NCBI RefSeq assembly: GCF_008253865.1
Contig: NZ_CP042331.1
Span: 5,607,501-5,671,500 of the forward strand
Direction of reading: 5' to 3'
DNA length: 64,000 nucleotides
Origin: Bosea sp. F3-2
GTDB taxonomy: Bacteria; Pseudomonadota; Alphaproteobacteria; Rhizobiales; Beijerinckiaceae
The position numbers were made by a program, and so were the translations under genes. This document shows positions 7,971 through 16,243 of this stretch, piece after piece (position 1 is the first letter of the stretch; every line of letters starts with the position of its first letter). The notes under the pieces were generated by a model. The model saw only the letters and a program-made list of their open reading frames with translations. It made no database searches and was not told the origin of the DNA.

Positions 7971-9485
7971 ATGCCGCCTCGCCCCGTGATGCTGATGATC
8001 CTCGATGGTTGGGGCTGGCGCGAAGCGAGCGAGAACAACGCGGTCCGTCTGGCGAAGACGCCGAATTTCGATCGTTTCTGGGCCGCGAACCCGCATGCCT
8101 TCCTGCGCACGTCAGGGCTCGATGTCGGGTTGCCCGAGGGCCAGATGGGCAATTCCGAGGTCGGGCATCTCAATCTCGGCGCCGGCCGGGTGGTGATGCA
8201 GGACCTGCCGCGGATCAACCAGGCGATCGCCGACGGCTCGATCGAAACGGCACTCGCCGCCTCCGGTCTCGTCGCGGAGCTCAAGGCGAATGGCGGCGCC
8301 TGCCATCTGCTCGGCCTGGTCTCGCCGGGCGGCGTCCATGCCCATCAGGACCATGCGGTGGCGCTTGCCCATATCCTGGCAAAGCAGGGCATCCCGGTTC
8401 GCGTCCATGTCTTCACCGACGGGCGCGATACGCCGCCGCAATCGGCTGCGGAATACGTCAAGGCCTTTGCCGCCGCACTGCCGGCGGGAGCGACCATCGC
8501 CAGCGTCTGCGGCCGTTATTACGCGATGGACCGCGATAATCGCTGGGAGCGGGTCGAGAAGGCCTGGCGCGCGATGGTGCTGGGAGAGGGCGAGGCCTTC
8601 GCCACGGCCGATGCGGCGATCGCGGCTGCCTATGCCGGCAAGGTCACCGATGAGTTCATCCTGCCGGCGGTGATCGGCGGCTATGCCGGGATGAAGGATG
8701 GCGACGGGCTGCTCAGCTTCAACTTCCGTTCGGACCGCATCCGCGAGATCCTGAACGCGGTGCTGGAGCCGGACTTCACCGGTTTCGCGCGCCCGCGCCG
8801 GCCGCAGCTCGTCAAGGCGGTCAGCATGACCTCCTACAGCGCCGAGCTCGACAAGATCATGCCGGCGCTCTTCCCGCCGCAGACGCTCGCCAACGGTCTG
8901 GGCGAGACGGTTGCGAAGGCGGGCCGGACACAGATCCGCATGGCGGAGACGGAGAAGTATCCGCACGTCACCTATTTCTTCAACGGCGGCGAAGAGACGC
9001 CCTATGCCGGCGAGGAGCGGGTGATGGTGCCCTCGCCCAAGGTGGCGACCTATGACCTGCAGCCGGAGATGTCGGCGCCGGAATTGACCGCCAAGGCGGT
9101 CGAGGCGATCGGGTCCGGCCGCTATGACCTCGTCGTGCTCAACTTCGCCAATCCCGACATGGTCGGCCATACCGGCGTGCTGGCCGCGGCGATCAAGGCG
9201 GTCGAGACGGTCGATGCGGGCTTGGGCGCGATCGCCGAGGCGGTGCAGCGGCAGGGCGGGGCGCTGCTCGTCACGGCCGATCACGGTAATGCGGAATTGA
9301 TGGTCGATCCGCAGACCGGCAAGCCGCATACGGCGCACACGACCAATGTCGTGCCGCTGATCCTCATTGGCGGACAGGCCAAGGCGCTGGCGGACGGACG
9401 CCTCGCGGATATTTCGCCGACCTTGCTGGCATTGATGGGGCTGGAGCAGCCGGCGGAGATGACCGGGCAGTCGCTGCTGCGCTGA
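7971..9485 (+). CDS. gpmI: 2,3-bisphosphoglycerate-independent phosphoglycerate mutase
   Basis: A 504-residue glycolytic/gluconeogenic enzyme that interconverts 3- and 2-phosphoglycerate using two Mn ions. The alkaline-phosphatase-fold motifs are intact: MILDGWGWRE at the N-terminus (metal Asp12), the phosphorylated Ser62 in GQMGNSEVGH, DGRDTPP, and TADHGNAELM near the C-terminus. The start at 7971 matches the family N-terminus; the frame is open upstream to 7917 but that part is not family-like. The gene is monocistronic, bounded downstream by a family A repeat and a strong terminator. Confidence 0.97.
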   Translation: MPPRPVMLMILDGWGWREASENNAVRLAKTPNFDRFWAANPHAFLRTSGLDVGLPEGQMGNSEVGHLNLGAGRVVMQDLPRINQAIADGSIETALAASGLVAELKANGGACHLLGLVSPGGVHAHQDHAVALAHILAKQGIPVRVHVFTDGRDTPPQSAAEYVKAFAAALPAGATIASVCGRYYAMDRDNRWERVEKAWRAMVLGEGEAFATADAAIAAAYAGKVTDEFILPAVIGGYAGMKDGDGLLSFNFRSDRIREILNAVLEPDFTGFARPRRPQLVKAVSMTSYSAELDKIMPALFPPQTLANGLGETVAKAGRTQIRMAETEKYPHVTYFFNGGEETPYAGEERVMVPSPKVATYDLQPEMSAPELTAKAVEAIGSGRYDLVVLNFANPDMVGHTGVLAAAIKAVETVDAGLGAIAEAVQRQGGALLVTADHGNAELMVDPQTGKPHTAHTTNVVPLILIGGQAKALADGRLADISPTLLALMGLEQPAEMTGQSLLR

Positions 9486-9511
9486 GGCTGCCGCAGAACT
9501 CATTGTTCGTC

Positions 9512-9616
9512 GTCATCCCGGACAAGCGGCGAAGCCGCGCCGATCCGGGATCCATCGTAGAGCGCCGGAGCCCTATGATGGATCCCGGATCTCCGCTTCG
9601 CTGCGTCCGGGATGAC
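9512..9616. repeat. Intergenic palindromic repeat, family A (copy 2)
   Basis: Starts GTCATCCCGGACAAGCGG and ends GCGTCCGGGATGAC, with internal GGGATCCATC/GATGGATCCC. It lies just downstream of gpmI and before the terminator at 9651-9683. Confidence 0.8.
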
Positions 9617-9650
9617 GCGCATGTAGGCCGGCGCGAGGGGAGCGGAATAG

Positions 9651-9683
9651 CAAAACGGCGCGGAGATGATCCGCGCCGTTTTG
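9651..9683. terminator. Bidirectional rho-independent terminator
   Basis: A perfect 14-base stem (CAAAACGGCGCGGA paired with TCCGCGCCGTTTTG) around the loop GATGA. A T-rich tail follows on the + side and AT pairs sit at the stem base, so it can terminate both gpmI (+) and the outer-membrane protein gene (-). Confidence 0.88.
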
Positions 9684-9705
9684 TTTTGCAGTCGTTGGGT
9701 CAGTC

Positions 9706-10554
9706 TCAGTACTTGCGCACCACCGGCGGCGGCGCATAGGCGACCGGGGTAGGACCGCAGCAGTTCGGATCGCCGAAGTTCCAGCGCATGCCGATGCGGA
9801 AGTCGTGGCTGTCGATGTCTTTGGCCTTGAGCGGGCCGTAGTTCTCAGCGAGGAACGCGTTCTGGATGCGGCCCGACTGGCCGTCGCCGAGGTTGAGGTA
9901 GCGATAGCCGAGTTCGAGGGTGAGATTCTTGTTCACCTCGTAGCCGACGCCGGCCATGAGCGCCCATGCGACATTGGTCTTGGTGCCGTTGTTCGCATAG
10001 CCCAGCGTCGGGAAGCCGGCGACGGAGCCTTGGTCGGTCAGGCCGCTGATGCGGTTCTGCGTGAAGCCGATGCCGGCGCCGATATAGGGCGTCAGGCAGT
10101 TCCAGGTGCCGAGGTCGATGTAACCGTTGAAGAGTGTGACCAGCGAGGACAGGTTGGCCTTGTAGGTGTTGCTCTGGAAGTCGTTGATGAAGGGGTTGAA
10201 GACGATGTCGTTCACCCCGATCGACGAAGAACCGCGATATTCGCCGGTGACGTCGAAGCGAAGCCAGTTGTTGAAGCGGTAACCGATGCCGAGGCCGGCG
10301 AAGAAGGCCGAATTGTCGGTCTTGCCGAAGAAGTTTCCGCCGAACTGGACGACATCGTCCTGATGAAACTTGCTCACGGTCTGGACGCCGACGCCGACAT
10401 CGCCGCGCAGATAGAAGCCGCTGGAGATCGTGCCCTTGAGGCCGAGGGGCTCGGGCGGGGGAGGCGGGGCGTAGGCCAGATCGGCTGCGTGCGCCGCGAC
10501 GGAGGCGCCGAGGGCCAGGCCGCCCGCCAGTGCGAGAGTTTTCAGGCTGCCCAT
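9706..10554 (-). CDS. Outer-membrane beta-barrel protein (Omp25/31-like)
   Basis: A 282-residue protein with a clear signal peptide (MGSLKTLALAGGLALGASVAAHA, cut before ADLAYA), a short proline-rich linker (YAPPPPPEPL) and an eight-stranded-barrel-like region in which alternating aromatic residues mark strands. RIGMRWNF, near residue 260, looks like the last strand. About 20 residues with PVAYAPPPVVRKY follow it. The start at 10554 has AAGGA seven bases upstream; an earlier ATG at 10584 lacks one. Such proteins are abundant structural or porin-like outer-membrane proteins in Hyphomicrobiales; no specific ligand can be assigned. Confidence 0.88.
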   Translation of the reverse strand: MGSLKTLALAGGLALGASVAAHAADLAYAPPPPPEPLGLKGTISSGFYLRGDVGVGVQTVSKFHQDDVVQFGGNFFGKTDNSAFFAGLGIGYRFNNWLRFDVTGEYRGSSSIGVNDIVFNPFINDFQSNTYKANLSSLVTLFNGYIDLGTWNCLTPYIGAGIGFTQNRISGLTDQGSVAGFPTLGYANNGTKTNVAWALMAGVGYEVNKNLTLELGYRYLNLGDGQSGRIQNAFLAENYGPLKAKDIDSHDFRIGMRWNFGDPNCCGPTPVAYAPPPVVRKY

Positions 10555-10764
10555 GGCAGTGTCCTTCGCGTTTGCGCGGCGCAAGAACGCAGCCCGCGCG
10601 AGTTACCAACGGGAAGGAATCTGGCAGATATTTCTTAAATGACCCTTAACCCTAACTGCTAACCTTACTTTTGCCTGAAGATTGCCCGGATGCTTAACGA
10701 AATCTTGTTCGTTCGGGAGTTGATCGAGATCCGGAGCGGGGGCAACAGCAGGGAAATTGCCTGG

Positions 10765-11049
10765 TCACTGGCAGGGCAGAGTCGCATTCAGCTTGCTGCA
10801 GATGATCGGCAGCGACAGGCTTCTGAAGAAGCTGTGAAAGCGTTGGGGCGCCCGAAAGGCGAGGCGGTTGCCGTCCTGCCAGACTGGGACGACCGTGCCG
10901 TTGAGACGCGCGGTCATCGCAGCAAGCCGCATTCTGTCGATTGCGGCCTCCTGCGCCACGCGGGACTGCGCGCCGAAGGAGCTTTCGACCGGAACGATCA
11001 CAAAGAAGTCGCCCCGCTCATTCAGGTGAGCGATCCGCACATCCATCAT
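10765..11049 (-). CDS. Small hypothetical protein
   Basis: A 94-residue basic protein with no signal peptide or membrane segment and no motif I recognise. The composition (FFVIVPVESSFG, MRLAAMTARLNGTVVPVWQDG) looks like folded protein rather than a shadow frame. An overlapping + strand frame at 10690-11052 has a less protein-like composition. No strong ribosome site precedes the start, and codon 2 is also Met. It is unconnected to its neighbours. Confidence 0.55.
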   Translation of the reverse strand: MMDVRIAHLNERGDFFVIVPVESSFGAQSRVAQEAAIDRMRLAAMTARLNGTVVPVWQDGNRLAFRAPQRFHSFFRSLSLPIICSKLNATLPCQ

Positions 11050-11182
11050 TGATAGGCCGCACCCGTGACCCTCTGGGCATAGTTGGCCTTAAAGAGCGTT
11101 AAGCGGCATCCTTCATTTGGATGAATTGCGCGCATGACAGTCGATTTGAGCGGCCCAAGCCCGTCTTCGCGACGTCTGCGGG

Positions 11183-11611
11183 TCAGGCTGGAGCGGACAG
11201 TCGGCTTTCTGTGCCGCGGGCAGTTTTGCGCGCCTTGGCCGCCATATCCTCGAATTCGCTACGGATCTTTTCGATCTTTTCTTCGTCGAGCTCCTCGAGG
11301 TCGAGCAGTTCCTCGCGTGCGCCCTCGAGCTTGCAGATCAACTCGTCGAGCTTGATCTGCATCGCGGCCGTATCGCGATTCTGGCTGTTCTGGATGATGA
11401 ACACCATCAGGAAGGTGACGATGGTCGTCGAGGTGTTGATGACGAGCTGCCAGCTGTCATTGAAGCCGAAGAACGGCCCTGAGAGCGCCCAGACCACGAT
11501 CAGCGCGGCGGCGCCGAAGAAGGTCTGGGGCTTGCCGGTCCAATGCGCAACGCCCTGCGAAAGCCGGGTGAAAAAGGAGCGATCGCTCTGCGGCAATCGG
11601 CGCTTGGCCAT
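11183..11611 (-). CDS. Low-affinity iron permease family protein
   Basis: A 142-residue membrane protein. After a basic N-terminus come two hydrophobic segments (about residues 27-50 and 56-75) separated by FGFNDSWQLVINTSTTIV, then a charged helix rich in Glu/Lys. This layout and the TFLMVFIIQNSQNRD stretch match the small bacterial proteins named low-affinity iron permease. Iron transport is an annotation inherited from fungal Fet4 and is not demonstrated by anything here. The start at 11611 (MAKRRLPQSD) is preferred over 11653. Confidence 0.82.
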   Translation of the reverse strand: MAKRRLPQSDRSFFTRLSQGVAHWTGKPQTFFGAAALIVVWALSGPFFGFNDSWQLVINTSTTIVTFLMVFIIQNSQNRDTAAMQIKLDELICKLEGAREELLDLEELDEEKIEKIRSEFEDMAAKARKTARGTESRLSAPA

Positions 11612-11767
11612 GGCGTGTTCCCGGGTCGAACAAGGCTGTGCTGACAGCTTCAACGCGGCCGGGGGGCTGTCGTTCCGCTGCGGTGCCTAGAGCACGCGCC
11701 GATCTGACTGCAACACAGTCAGATCGGAGAACGCATTCTCTCACTTAAGTTGAGAGACGGATTCACC

Positions 11768-11793
11768 GATCAGGTTGTTTCAACCTGATCGGA
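11768..11793. repeat. Short palindrome, CGATCAGGTTG/CAACCTGATCG
   Basis: An inverted repeat with 11-base arms and a 4-base spacer (TTTC). Half-copies of the same motif (CGATCAGGTTG, or TTCGATCAG with CTGATCGAA) flank the family C repeats near 29116 and 59503. It may be part of a composite intergenic element. Confidence 0.55.
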
Positions 11794-11805
11794 TCCGGCT
11801 CTATA

Positions 11806-11851
11806 GCATCGGACCGAAAAGTGGAATCCACTTTTCGGAAAAATCCGATGC
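11806..11851. repeat. Palindromic repeat, family D (copy 1)
   Basis: GCATCGGACCGAAAAGTGG pairs with CCACTTTTCGG...TCCGATGC in a hairpin. A near-identical copy in opposite orientation is at 58614-58663, and a divergent relative at 59822-59865. This element type is common between genes in Hyphomicrobiales; its function is unknown. Confidence 0.75.
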
Positions 11852-11864
11852 GATAACAATTACA

Positions 11865-11906
11865 TAGATCACCGTTACCGCGTCCGATAGGACGCGCGGC
11901 GATCTA
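11865..11906. repeat. Palindrome covering the fghA stop codon
   Basis: TAGATCACCG...CGGCGATCTA (one mismatch) encloses an inner GCGTCC-GATA-GGACGC hairpin. The right arm supplies the fghA stop codon, so the hairpin may end or protect the frm operon transcript. A close relative, with arms CTAGATCGCC/GGCGATCTAG and an inner GCGTCC/GGACGC hairpin, lies at 58561-58603, again beside a family D repeat. Confidence 0.6.
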
Positions 11907-12740
11907 GGCGAACAGCCGCTCGGCGTGCCAGGCAATGTGCTGCGCCATGAAGGTCGAGACGAAATTGTAGGAATGGTCGTAGCCGTCCCGCATCGTCAGC
12001 TGCAGCGGGATGCCGGCCGTGGCGCAGGCGATCTCGAGCAATTGCGGGCGCAGGCCCTCATCGAGAAAGCCGTCGGCGGTACCCTGATCCACCAGCAGGT
12101 CCGGGATGCGATGCCCGTCCGCGATCAGCAGGGTGGAATCATAGGCGCGCCAGCTCCTCTCGTCGGGGCCGAGATATTTCTCGAAGGCGGGCCGGGACCA
12201 GCCTGCCGTCGAGGGCTGGGTGATCGGCGCGAAGGCGGAAACTGAAGCGTAGCGCCCGGGATTCTTGAGCGCGAGCGTGATCGCCCCATGCCCACCCATG
12301 GAGTGGCCGAAGATGCCCTGCCGGCTCATGTCGAGCGGAAAGTTCTTGCTGACCAGCGCGGGCAGCTCGTCGCGGATATAGCTCTCCATCCGGTAGTTGC
12401 GGGCGTAGGGCTCCTGCGTGGCGTCGAGGTAGAAGCCGGCCCCCGAGCCGAATTGCCAGTTGTCGGGTTCATCCGGCACGGCTTCGCCGCGCGGGCTGGT
12501 GTCGGGGCAGATGATGGCGATGCCGTTGGCGGCGGCTGCAGCGCGATATTCGCCCTTGTCCACCGCGTTCTGATGGGTGCAGGTCAAGCCCGAAAGATAC
12601 CAGAGCACCGGAACCGGCCCATCCTCGATCTGGTGCGGCAGATAGATCGCGAAGGTCATCGGGCAGGCGCAGGCCGCGCTCTCGTGACGGTAGACGCGCT
12701 GGGAGCCGCCGAAGGCCTTGGAGGAGGAGAGGAGTTCCAT
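11904..12740 (-). CDS. fghA: S-formylglutathione hydrolase
   Basis: A 278-residue esterase-D-type serine hydrolase that splits S-formylglutathione into formate and glutathione, the last step of glutathione-dependent formaldehyde oxidation. The nucleophile elbow GHSMGGHGA, the oxyanion-side LSGLTCTHQN and the catalytic His in GYDHSYNF are all present. The start at 12740 is preceded by AAAGG; the frame is open to 12986 but the extra part overlaps a repeat. It is the third gene after frmR and adhC, separated from adhC by a 208-base gap that holds a family A repeat. Confidence 0.95.
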   Translation of the reverse strand: MELLSSSKAFGGSQRVYRHESAACACPMTFAIYLPHQIEDGPVPVLWYLSGLTCTHQNAVDKGEYRAAAAANGIAIICPDTSPRGEAVPDEPDNWQFGSGAGFYLDATQEPYARNYRMESYIRDELPALVSKNFPLDMSRQGIFGHSMGGHGAITLALKNPGRYASVSAFAPITQPSTAGWSRPAFEKYLGPDERSWRAYDSTLLIADGHRIPDLLVDQGTADGFLDEGLRPQLLEIACATAGIPLQLTMRDGYDHSYNFVSTFMAQHIAWHAERLFA

Positions 12741-12771
12741 ATGGGGGCCTTTCTTGTGGCGCGCGACCTTT

Positions 12772-12904
12772 GTCATTCCGGGGCGATCCGCCAGGATTGA
12801 ACCCGGAACCCACGACCGGGCGAGCCCTTGCCCGATCGGCTTATCCAAGCGTTGTGCCCAGCCGTGGGTTCCGGGTTCAGCGCTCCGTGCTGCCCCGGAA
12901 TGAC
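12772..12904. repeat. Intergenic palindromic repeat, family A' (copy 3)
   Basis: Starts GTCATTCCGGGGCGATCC, ends CTGCCCCGGAATGAC, and has internal arms AACCCGGAACCCACG and CGTGGGTTCCGGGTT. It lies between adhC and fghA inside the frm operon. It is the uninterrupted sister of the element at 27554-27741. Confidence 0.78.
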
Positions 12905-12948
12905 GGAGGATGTCTACTGCCCACCCTATGAGGCGGTAAGACGGCGGC

Positions 12949-14061
<1,113 letters not shown>

Positions 14062-14086
14062 CGGGTGTTTCCTTCCTTGCGAACGG

Positions 14087-14371
14087 TCATTTCAGATAGG
14101 GGCGGATGACCCGGATGATCGCGGCGATCTCGTCGCTATCGTCGGGCGGTGTCTTTGCTGGTCCGGCGGTGCCGTGCAGGGTTTCGCGCAGATGGCTCTC
14201 CAGCACTTCCGCCATCAGCCCGGTCGCGGCGCCGCGCAGCGCGGCGAGCTGCTGGAGCAGGGCGCCGCATTCCTCGCCGCGTTCCACGGCGGCGATGAGG
14301 GCGTCGGCCTGCCCCCTGATCCGGCGCAGCCGCGTGACGGCGCGCTTCTTCTCTTCCGGCGTATGGGGCAT
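14087..14371 (-). CDS. frmR: Formaldehyde-sensing repressor FrmR (CsoR/RcnR family)
   Basis: A 94-residue all-helical repressor. Cys35 (in EECGALLQQ) and His60 (in LESHLRET) fall exactly at the FrmR sensor positions; formaldehyde crosslinks the Cys to a neighbouring subunit's N-terminal Pro, and Pro2 is present here. No metal-binding N-terminal His of the RcnR kind is seen. It is the first gene of the frmR-adhC-fghA operon, and a matching operator lies 40-54 bases upstream of its start. It should therefore repress its own operon until formaldehyde appears. Confidence 0.92.
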   Translation of the reverse strand: MPHTPEEKKRAVTRLRRIRGQADALIAAVERGEECGALLQQLAALRGAATGLMAEVLESHLRETLHGTAGPAKTPPDDSDEIAAIIRVIRPYLK

Positions 14372-14410
14372 GGGAACGTGTCGAGCTTCGATCCGCCGAT
14401 TACGCTATGG

Positions 14411-14425
14411 TACTCGGGGGGAGTA
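14411..14425. promoter_or_regulatory. FrmR operator
   Basis: TACT-C-GGGGGG-AGTA: inverted TACT/AGTA ends around a six-G tract, the site type bound by RcnR/FrmR tetramers. It lies 40-54 bases upstream of the frmR start, in the expected promoter position. This is the only such site noticed in the window. Confidence 0.82.
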
Positions 14426-14458
14426 TGTCAACGCAGGCGGCTTGCCGACATGAAAAAG

Positions 14459-14484
14459 GGCGGCAGCGTTGCCGCTGCCGCCCA
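14459..14484 (-). terminator. Rho-independent terminator of the barrel-protein gene
   Basis: GGGCGGCAGC pairs perfectly with GCTGCCGCCC around GTTGCC. Read on the minus strand the stem is followed by TTTTTC. It lies downstream of the outer-membrane protein gene at 14621-15520, with a family A repeat in between. Confidence 0.82.
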
Positions 14485-14518
14485 TTAGAGCATGCTGGAT
14501 TTTCACGGAAACGGTGCC

Positions 14519-14597
14519 GTCATTCCGGACAAGCCGCGACAGCGGCGCCGATCCGGAATCCATCATAGGGCTTAATTCCGGGGCAAGCCCGGAATGA
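14519..14597. repeat. Intergenic palindromic repeat, family A (copy 4)
   Basis: Starts GTCATTCCGGACAAGCCG and ends GCAAGCCCGGAATGAT. The sequence just before it (TTAGAGCATGCTGGATTTTCACGG) closely resembles the flank of the copy at 34157, so the repeated unit may extend beyond the palindrome. Confidence 0.72.
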
Positions 14598-14620
14598 TGG
14601 CGCGGTCAGAAAGCTCTCGC

Positions 14621-15520
14621 TCAGAAGCTGTAGCCCAGCTTCACCTTGACGAGATGCTGGCTGAAATTGGCCAGATCGAGGTCTCCGGGCTGGCCCTTGG
14701 CCTTGCCGGCGACCTGGATGTTGTAGGCGGCCGAGAGGGCGAGCTGCTTCGTCGCCTGCCAGAAGACGCCGGGGCCGGCGAAAGTGGCGTAGCCCGCCTC
14801 GTTGCCGAAGCCGAGATCGTTATGGGCGCGCATATGGCGGACCTCGCCGCTGAGATAGAGCCCGTCGGAGACCTGCCAGGAGAGCGAGCCGCTGACCGTG
14901 AAGGTCGAGGAGCGCTGATAGGGCGAAGGGCCGGTCCAGGTCAGGTCCTGAGAGAGGTTGAGCGCCGCATAGAGCGTGTTCGGGATCAGCGTCTTGTCGG
15001 CGAAGAGGCGGATGCCGGTGTTGTAGGTGGTGAAGCGGCCGGCGCCGTCCGGGTCGGCACGGTTGAAGCTGGGGTCGATGACCAGGGTCAGGCCGAGCCC
15101 ATGCATGTCGCGTCCGAGCAGCTTGTATTTCATTTCGACGCCGGCGCCGAAAGCGCGCTCGTCGGCGCTGATGCCGCCGGCCGAGGCATTGGTGAAGGAG
15201 CCAAGCACATAGGGGCCGATCTCGAAGCAGGGGAAGAGGCCGTAGGAGCCCTGCAGGGTGAGCCCATGCCCATTCGAGGAGCCGACGCGCGTGCCGAACC
15301 CGCCATTATAGGTGAGGCTGGGGCCGAAGGAGCCCTTTTCCGCGACATCCGAGCCGGTGGTGAAGCCGAATGCGTCGGTCGGGATGCCTTCGCTCTCGGT
15401 ACAGGCCGAAACCACGGGCGCAGGTGCGGGAACTCCCTTGCGGGATGGCAGGTCGGCGGCAACGGCAGGGATCGACGCAGCGGCAGTGAACAGGGCGAGA
15501 GCGAAGGCTTTCGAAGACAT
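14621..15520 (-). CDS. Predicted outer-membrane beta-barrel protein
   Basis: A 299-residue protein with a signal peptide (cut after PAVA, before ADLPSRKG), a 25-residue linker, and a barrel-like region of alternating polar/hydrophobic strands. It ends in LVKVKLGYSF, the terminal Phe recognised by the Bam machinery. I do not recognise a named family; it resembles alphaproteobacterial porin-like or transporter-like barrels. A 21-base perfect inverted repeat lies 33-53 bases upstream of the start, so expression is probably controlled by a dimeric repressor. A terminator lies downstream at 14459-14484. Confidence 0.82.
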   Translation of the reverse strand: MSSKAFALALFTAAASIPAVAADLPSRKGVPAPAPVVSACTESEGIPTDAFGFTTGSDVAEKGSFGPSLTYNGGFGTRVGSSNGHGLTLQGSYGLFPCFEIGPYVLGSFTNASAGGISADERAFGAGVEMKYKLLGRDMHGLGLTLVIDPSFNRADPDGAGRFTTYNTGIRLFADKTLIPNTLYAALNLSQDLTWTGPSPYQRSSTFTVSGSLSWQVSDGLYLSGEVRHMRAHNDLGFGNEAGYATFAGPGVFWQATKQLALSAAYNIQVAGKAKGQPGDLDLANFSQHLVKVKLGYSF

Positions 15521-15552
15521 CGAGAACTCCGGGAGGTCGCGGATTTATATGC

Positions 15553-15573
15553 TATTGCAAATCGTTTGCAATA
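15553..15573. promoter_or_regulatory. Perfect palindrome, likely Fur-superfamily operator
   Basis: TATTGCAAA-TCG-TTTGCAATA, two 9-base arms with a 3-base spacer, 33-53 bases upstream of the barrel-protein start. An AT-rich island with TGCAAA/TTTGCA half-sites is the style of Fur, Mur or Zur boxes of alphaproteobacteria. The regulator is inference; a LacI-type site is less likely because the symmetry centre is odd. Confidence 0.6.
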
Positions 15574-15677
15574 CCTAATTCATCCTCGCATTGAGCATGC
15601 CGCCCGCCCCGGCTCGGCGCGATAAAAGAGCCATAGGCGTTTCTGCAATTCACCCCGATGTTGTTGCGCTGCAACAG

Positions 15678-16238
15678 TCAGGGTGTCGGCAGGCGCGAAA
15701 GCCGTTCCAGGGCGCGCGGCGCGATTTCGGCCAAGGCGGCGATCGGCTTCCAGGCCGCGGCATGGACCTCCTCGACCTGCGCGACGAGCGGCAGGGCGGG
15801 ATCGGCGAGGAAGAGATATTGCAGGTCGTGATGGATATGATCGGGCTCGCCGCGCGCCGGCTTGCCCGGTACGTCGTGGCTGTCGATGGTGAAGGGCACG
15901 TCGTCGCCGGCATGCCAGGGATGCAGCGTCAGGCCTTGGACGCCGGTCTCCTCTTCGGCTTCGCGCGCTGCCGAAAGATGGAAGCGTTCCGCTTCCTCCC
16001 AATGGCCGCCGGGCTGGAGCCAGCGGCCGATCACGACATGGTCGATCAGCAGGACCTGCGCATGGTCAGGGGAGAGCACGAAGGCGCTGGTTGTGAGATG
16101 GCCGGGAAAGGTGTCGCGGCGGTCGAGCGCATGGCCCTCAACCATCTGCCAGCGCAGCAGCGAGAGATGCTCGCGCGGGCCGGCGACCTCGGCACGGTAG
16201 CGCGCGACGGCGCGGGAGAGGCGGGAGCGGAAATCCAT
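15678..16238 (-). CDS. Nudix hydrolase
   Basis: A 186-residue Nudix protein. The Nudix box runs from GGHWEEAERF to REAEEETGV and matches the GX5EX7REUXEEXGU pattern except that U in REU is Ala. It would hydrolyse a nucleoside-diphosphate-linked substrate; the substrate cannot be told from sequence. A N-terminal helix of about 45 residues precedes the domain. It lies five bases downstream of the DUF3616 gene, so the two are co-transcribed. Confidence 0.88.
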   Translation of the reverse strand: MDFRSRLSRAVARYRAEVAGPREHLSLLRWQMVEGHALDRRDTFPGHLTTSAFVLSPDHAQVLLIDHVVIGRWLQPGGHWEEAERFHLSAAREAEEETGVQGLTLHPWHAGDDVPFTIDSHDVPGKPARGEPDHIHHDLQYLFLADPALPLVAQVEEVHAAAWKPIAALAEIAPRALERLSRLPTP

Positions 16239-16243
16239 GGCGA

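Noticed and set aside
8112..9503. 463-codon minus-strand frame opposite gpmI
   Set aside because: Shadow of gpmI; contains no domain and has no ribosome site.
10690..11052. + strand 120-codon frame
   Set aside because: It overlaps the minus-strand small gene; the minus-strand product looks more like a folded protein. The choice is not certain.
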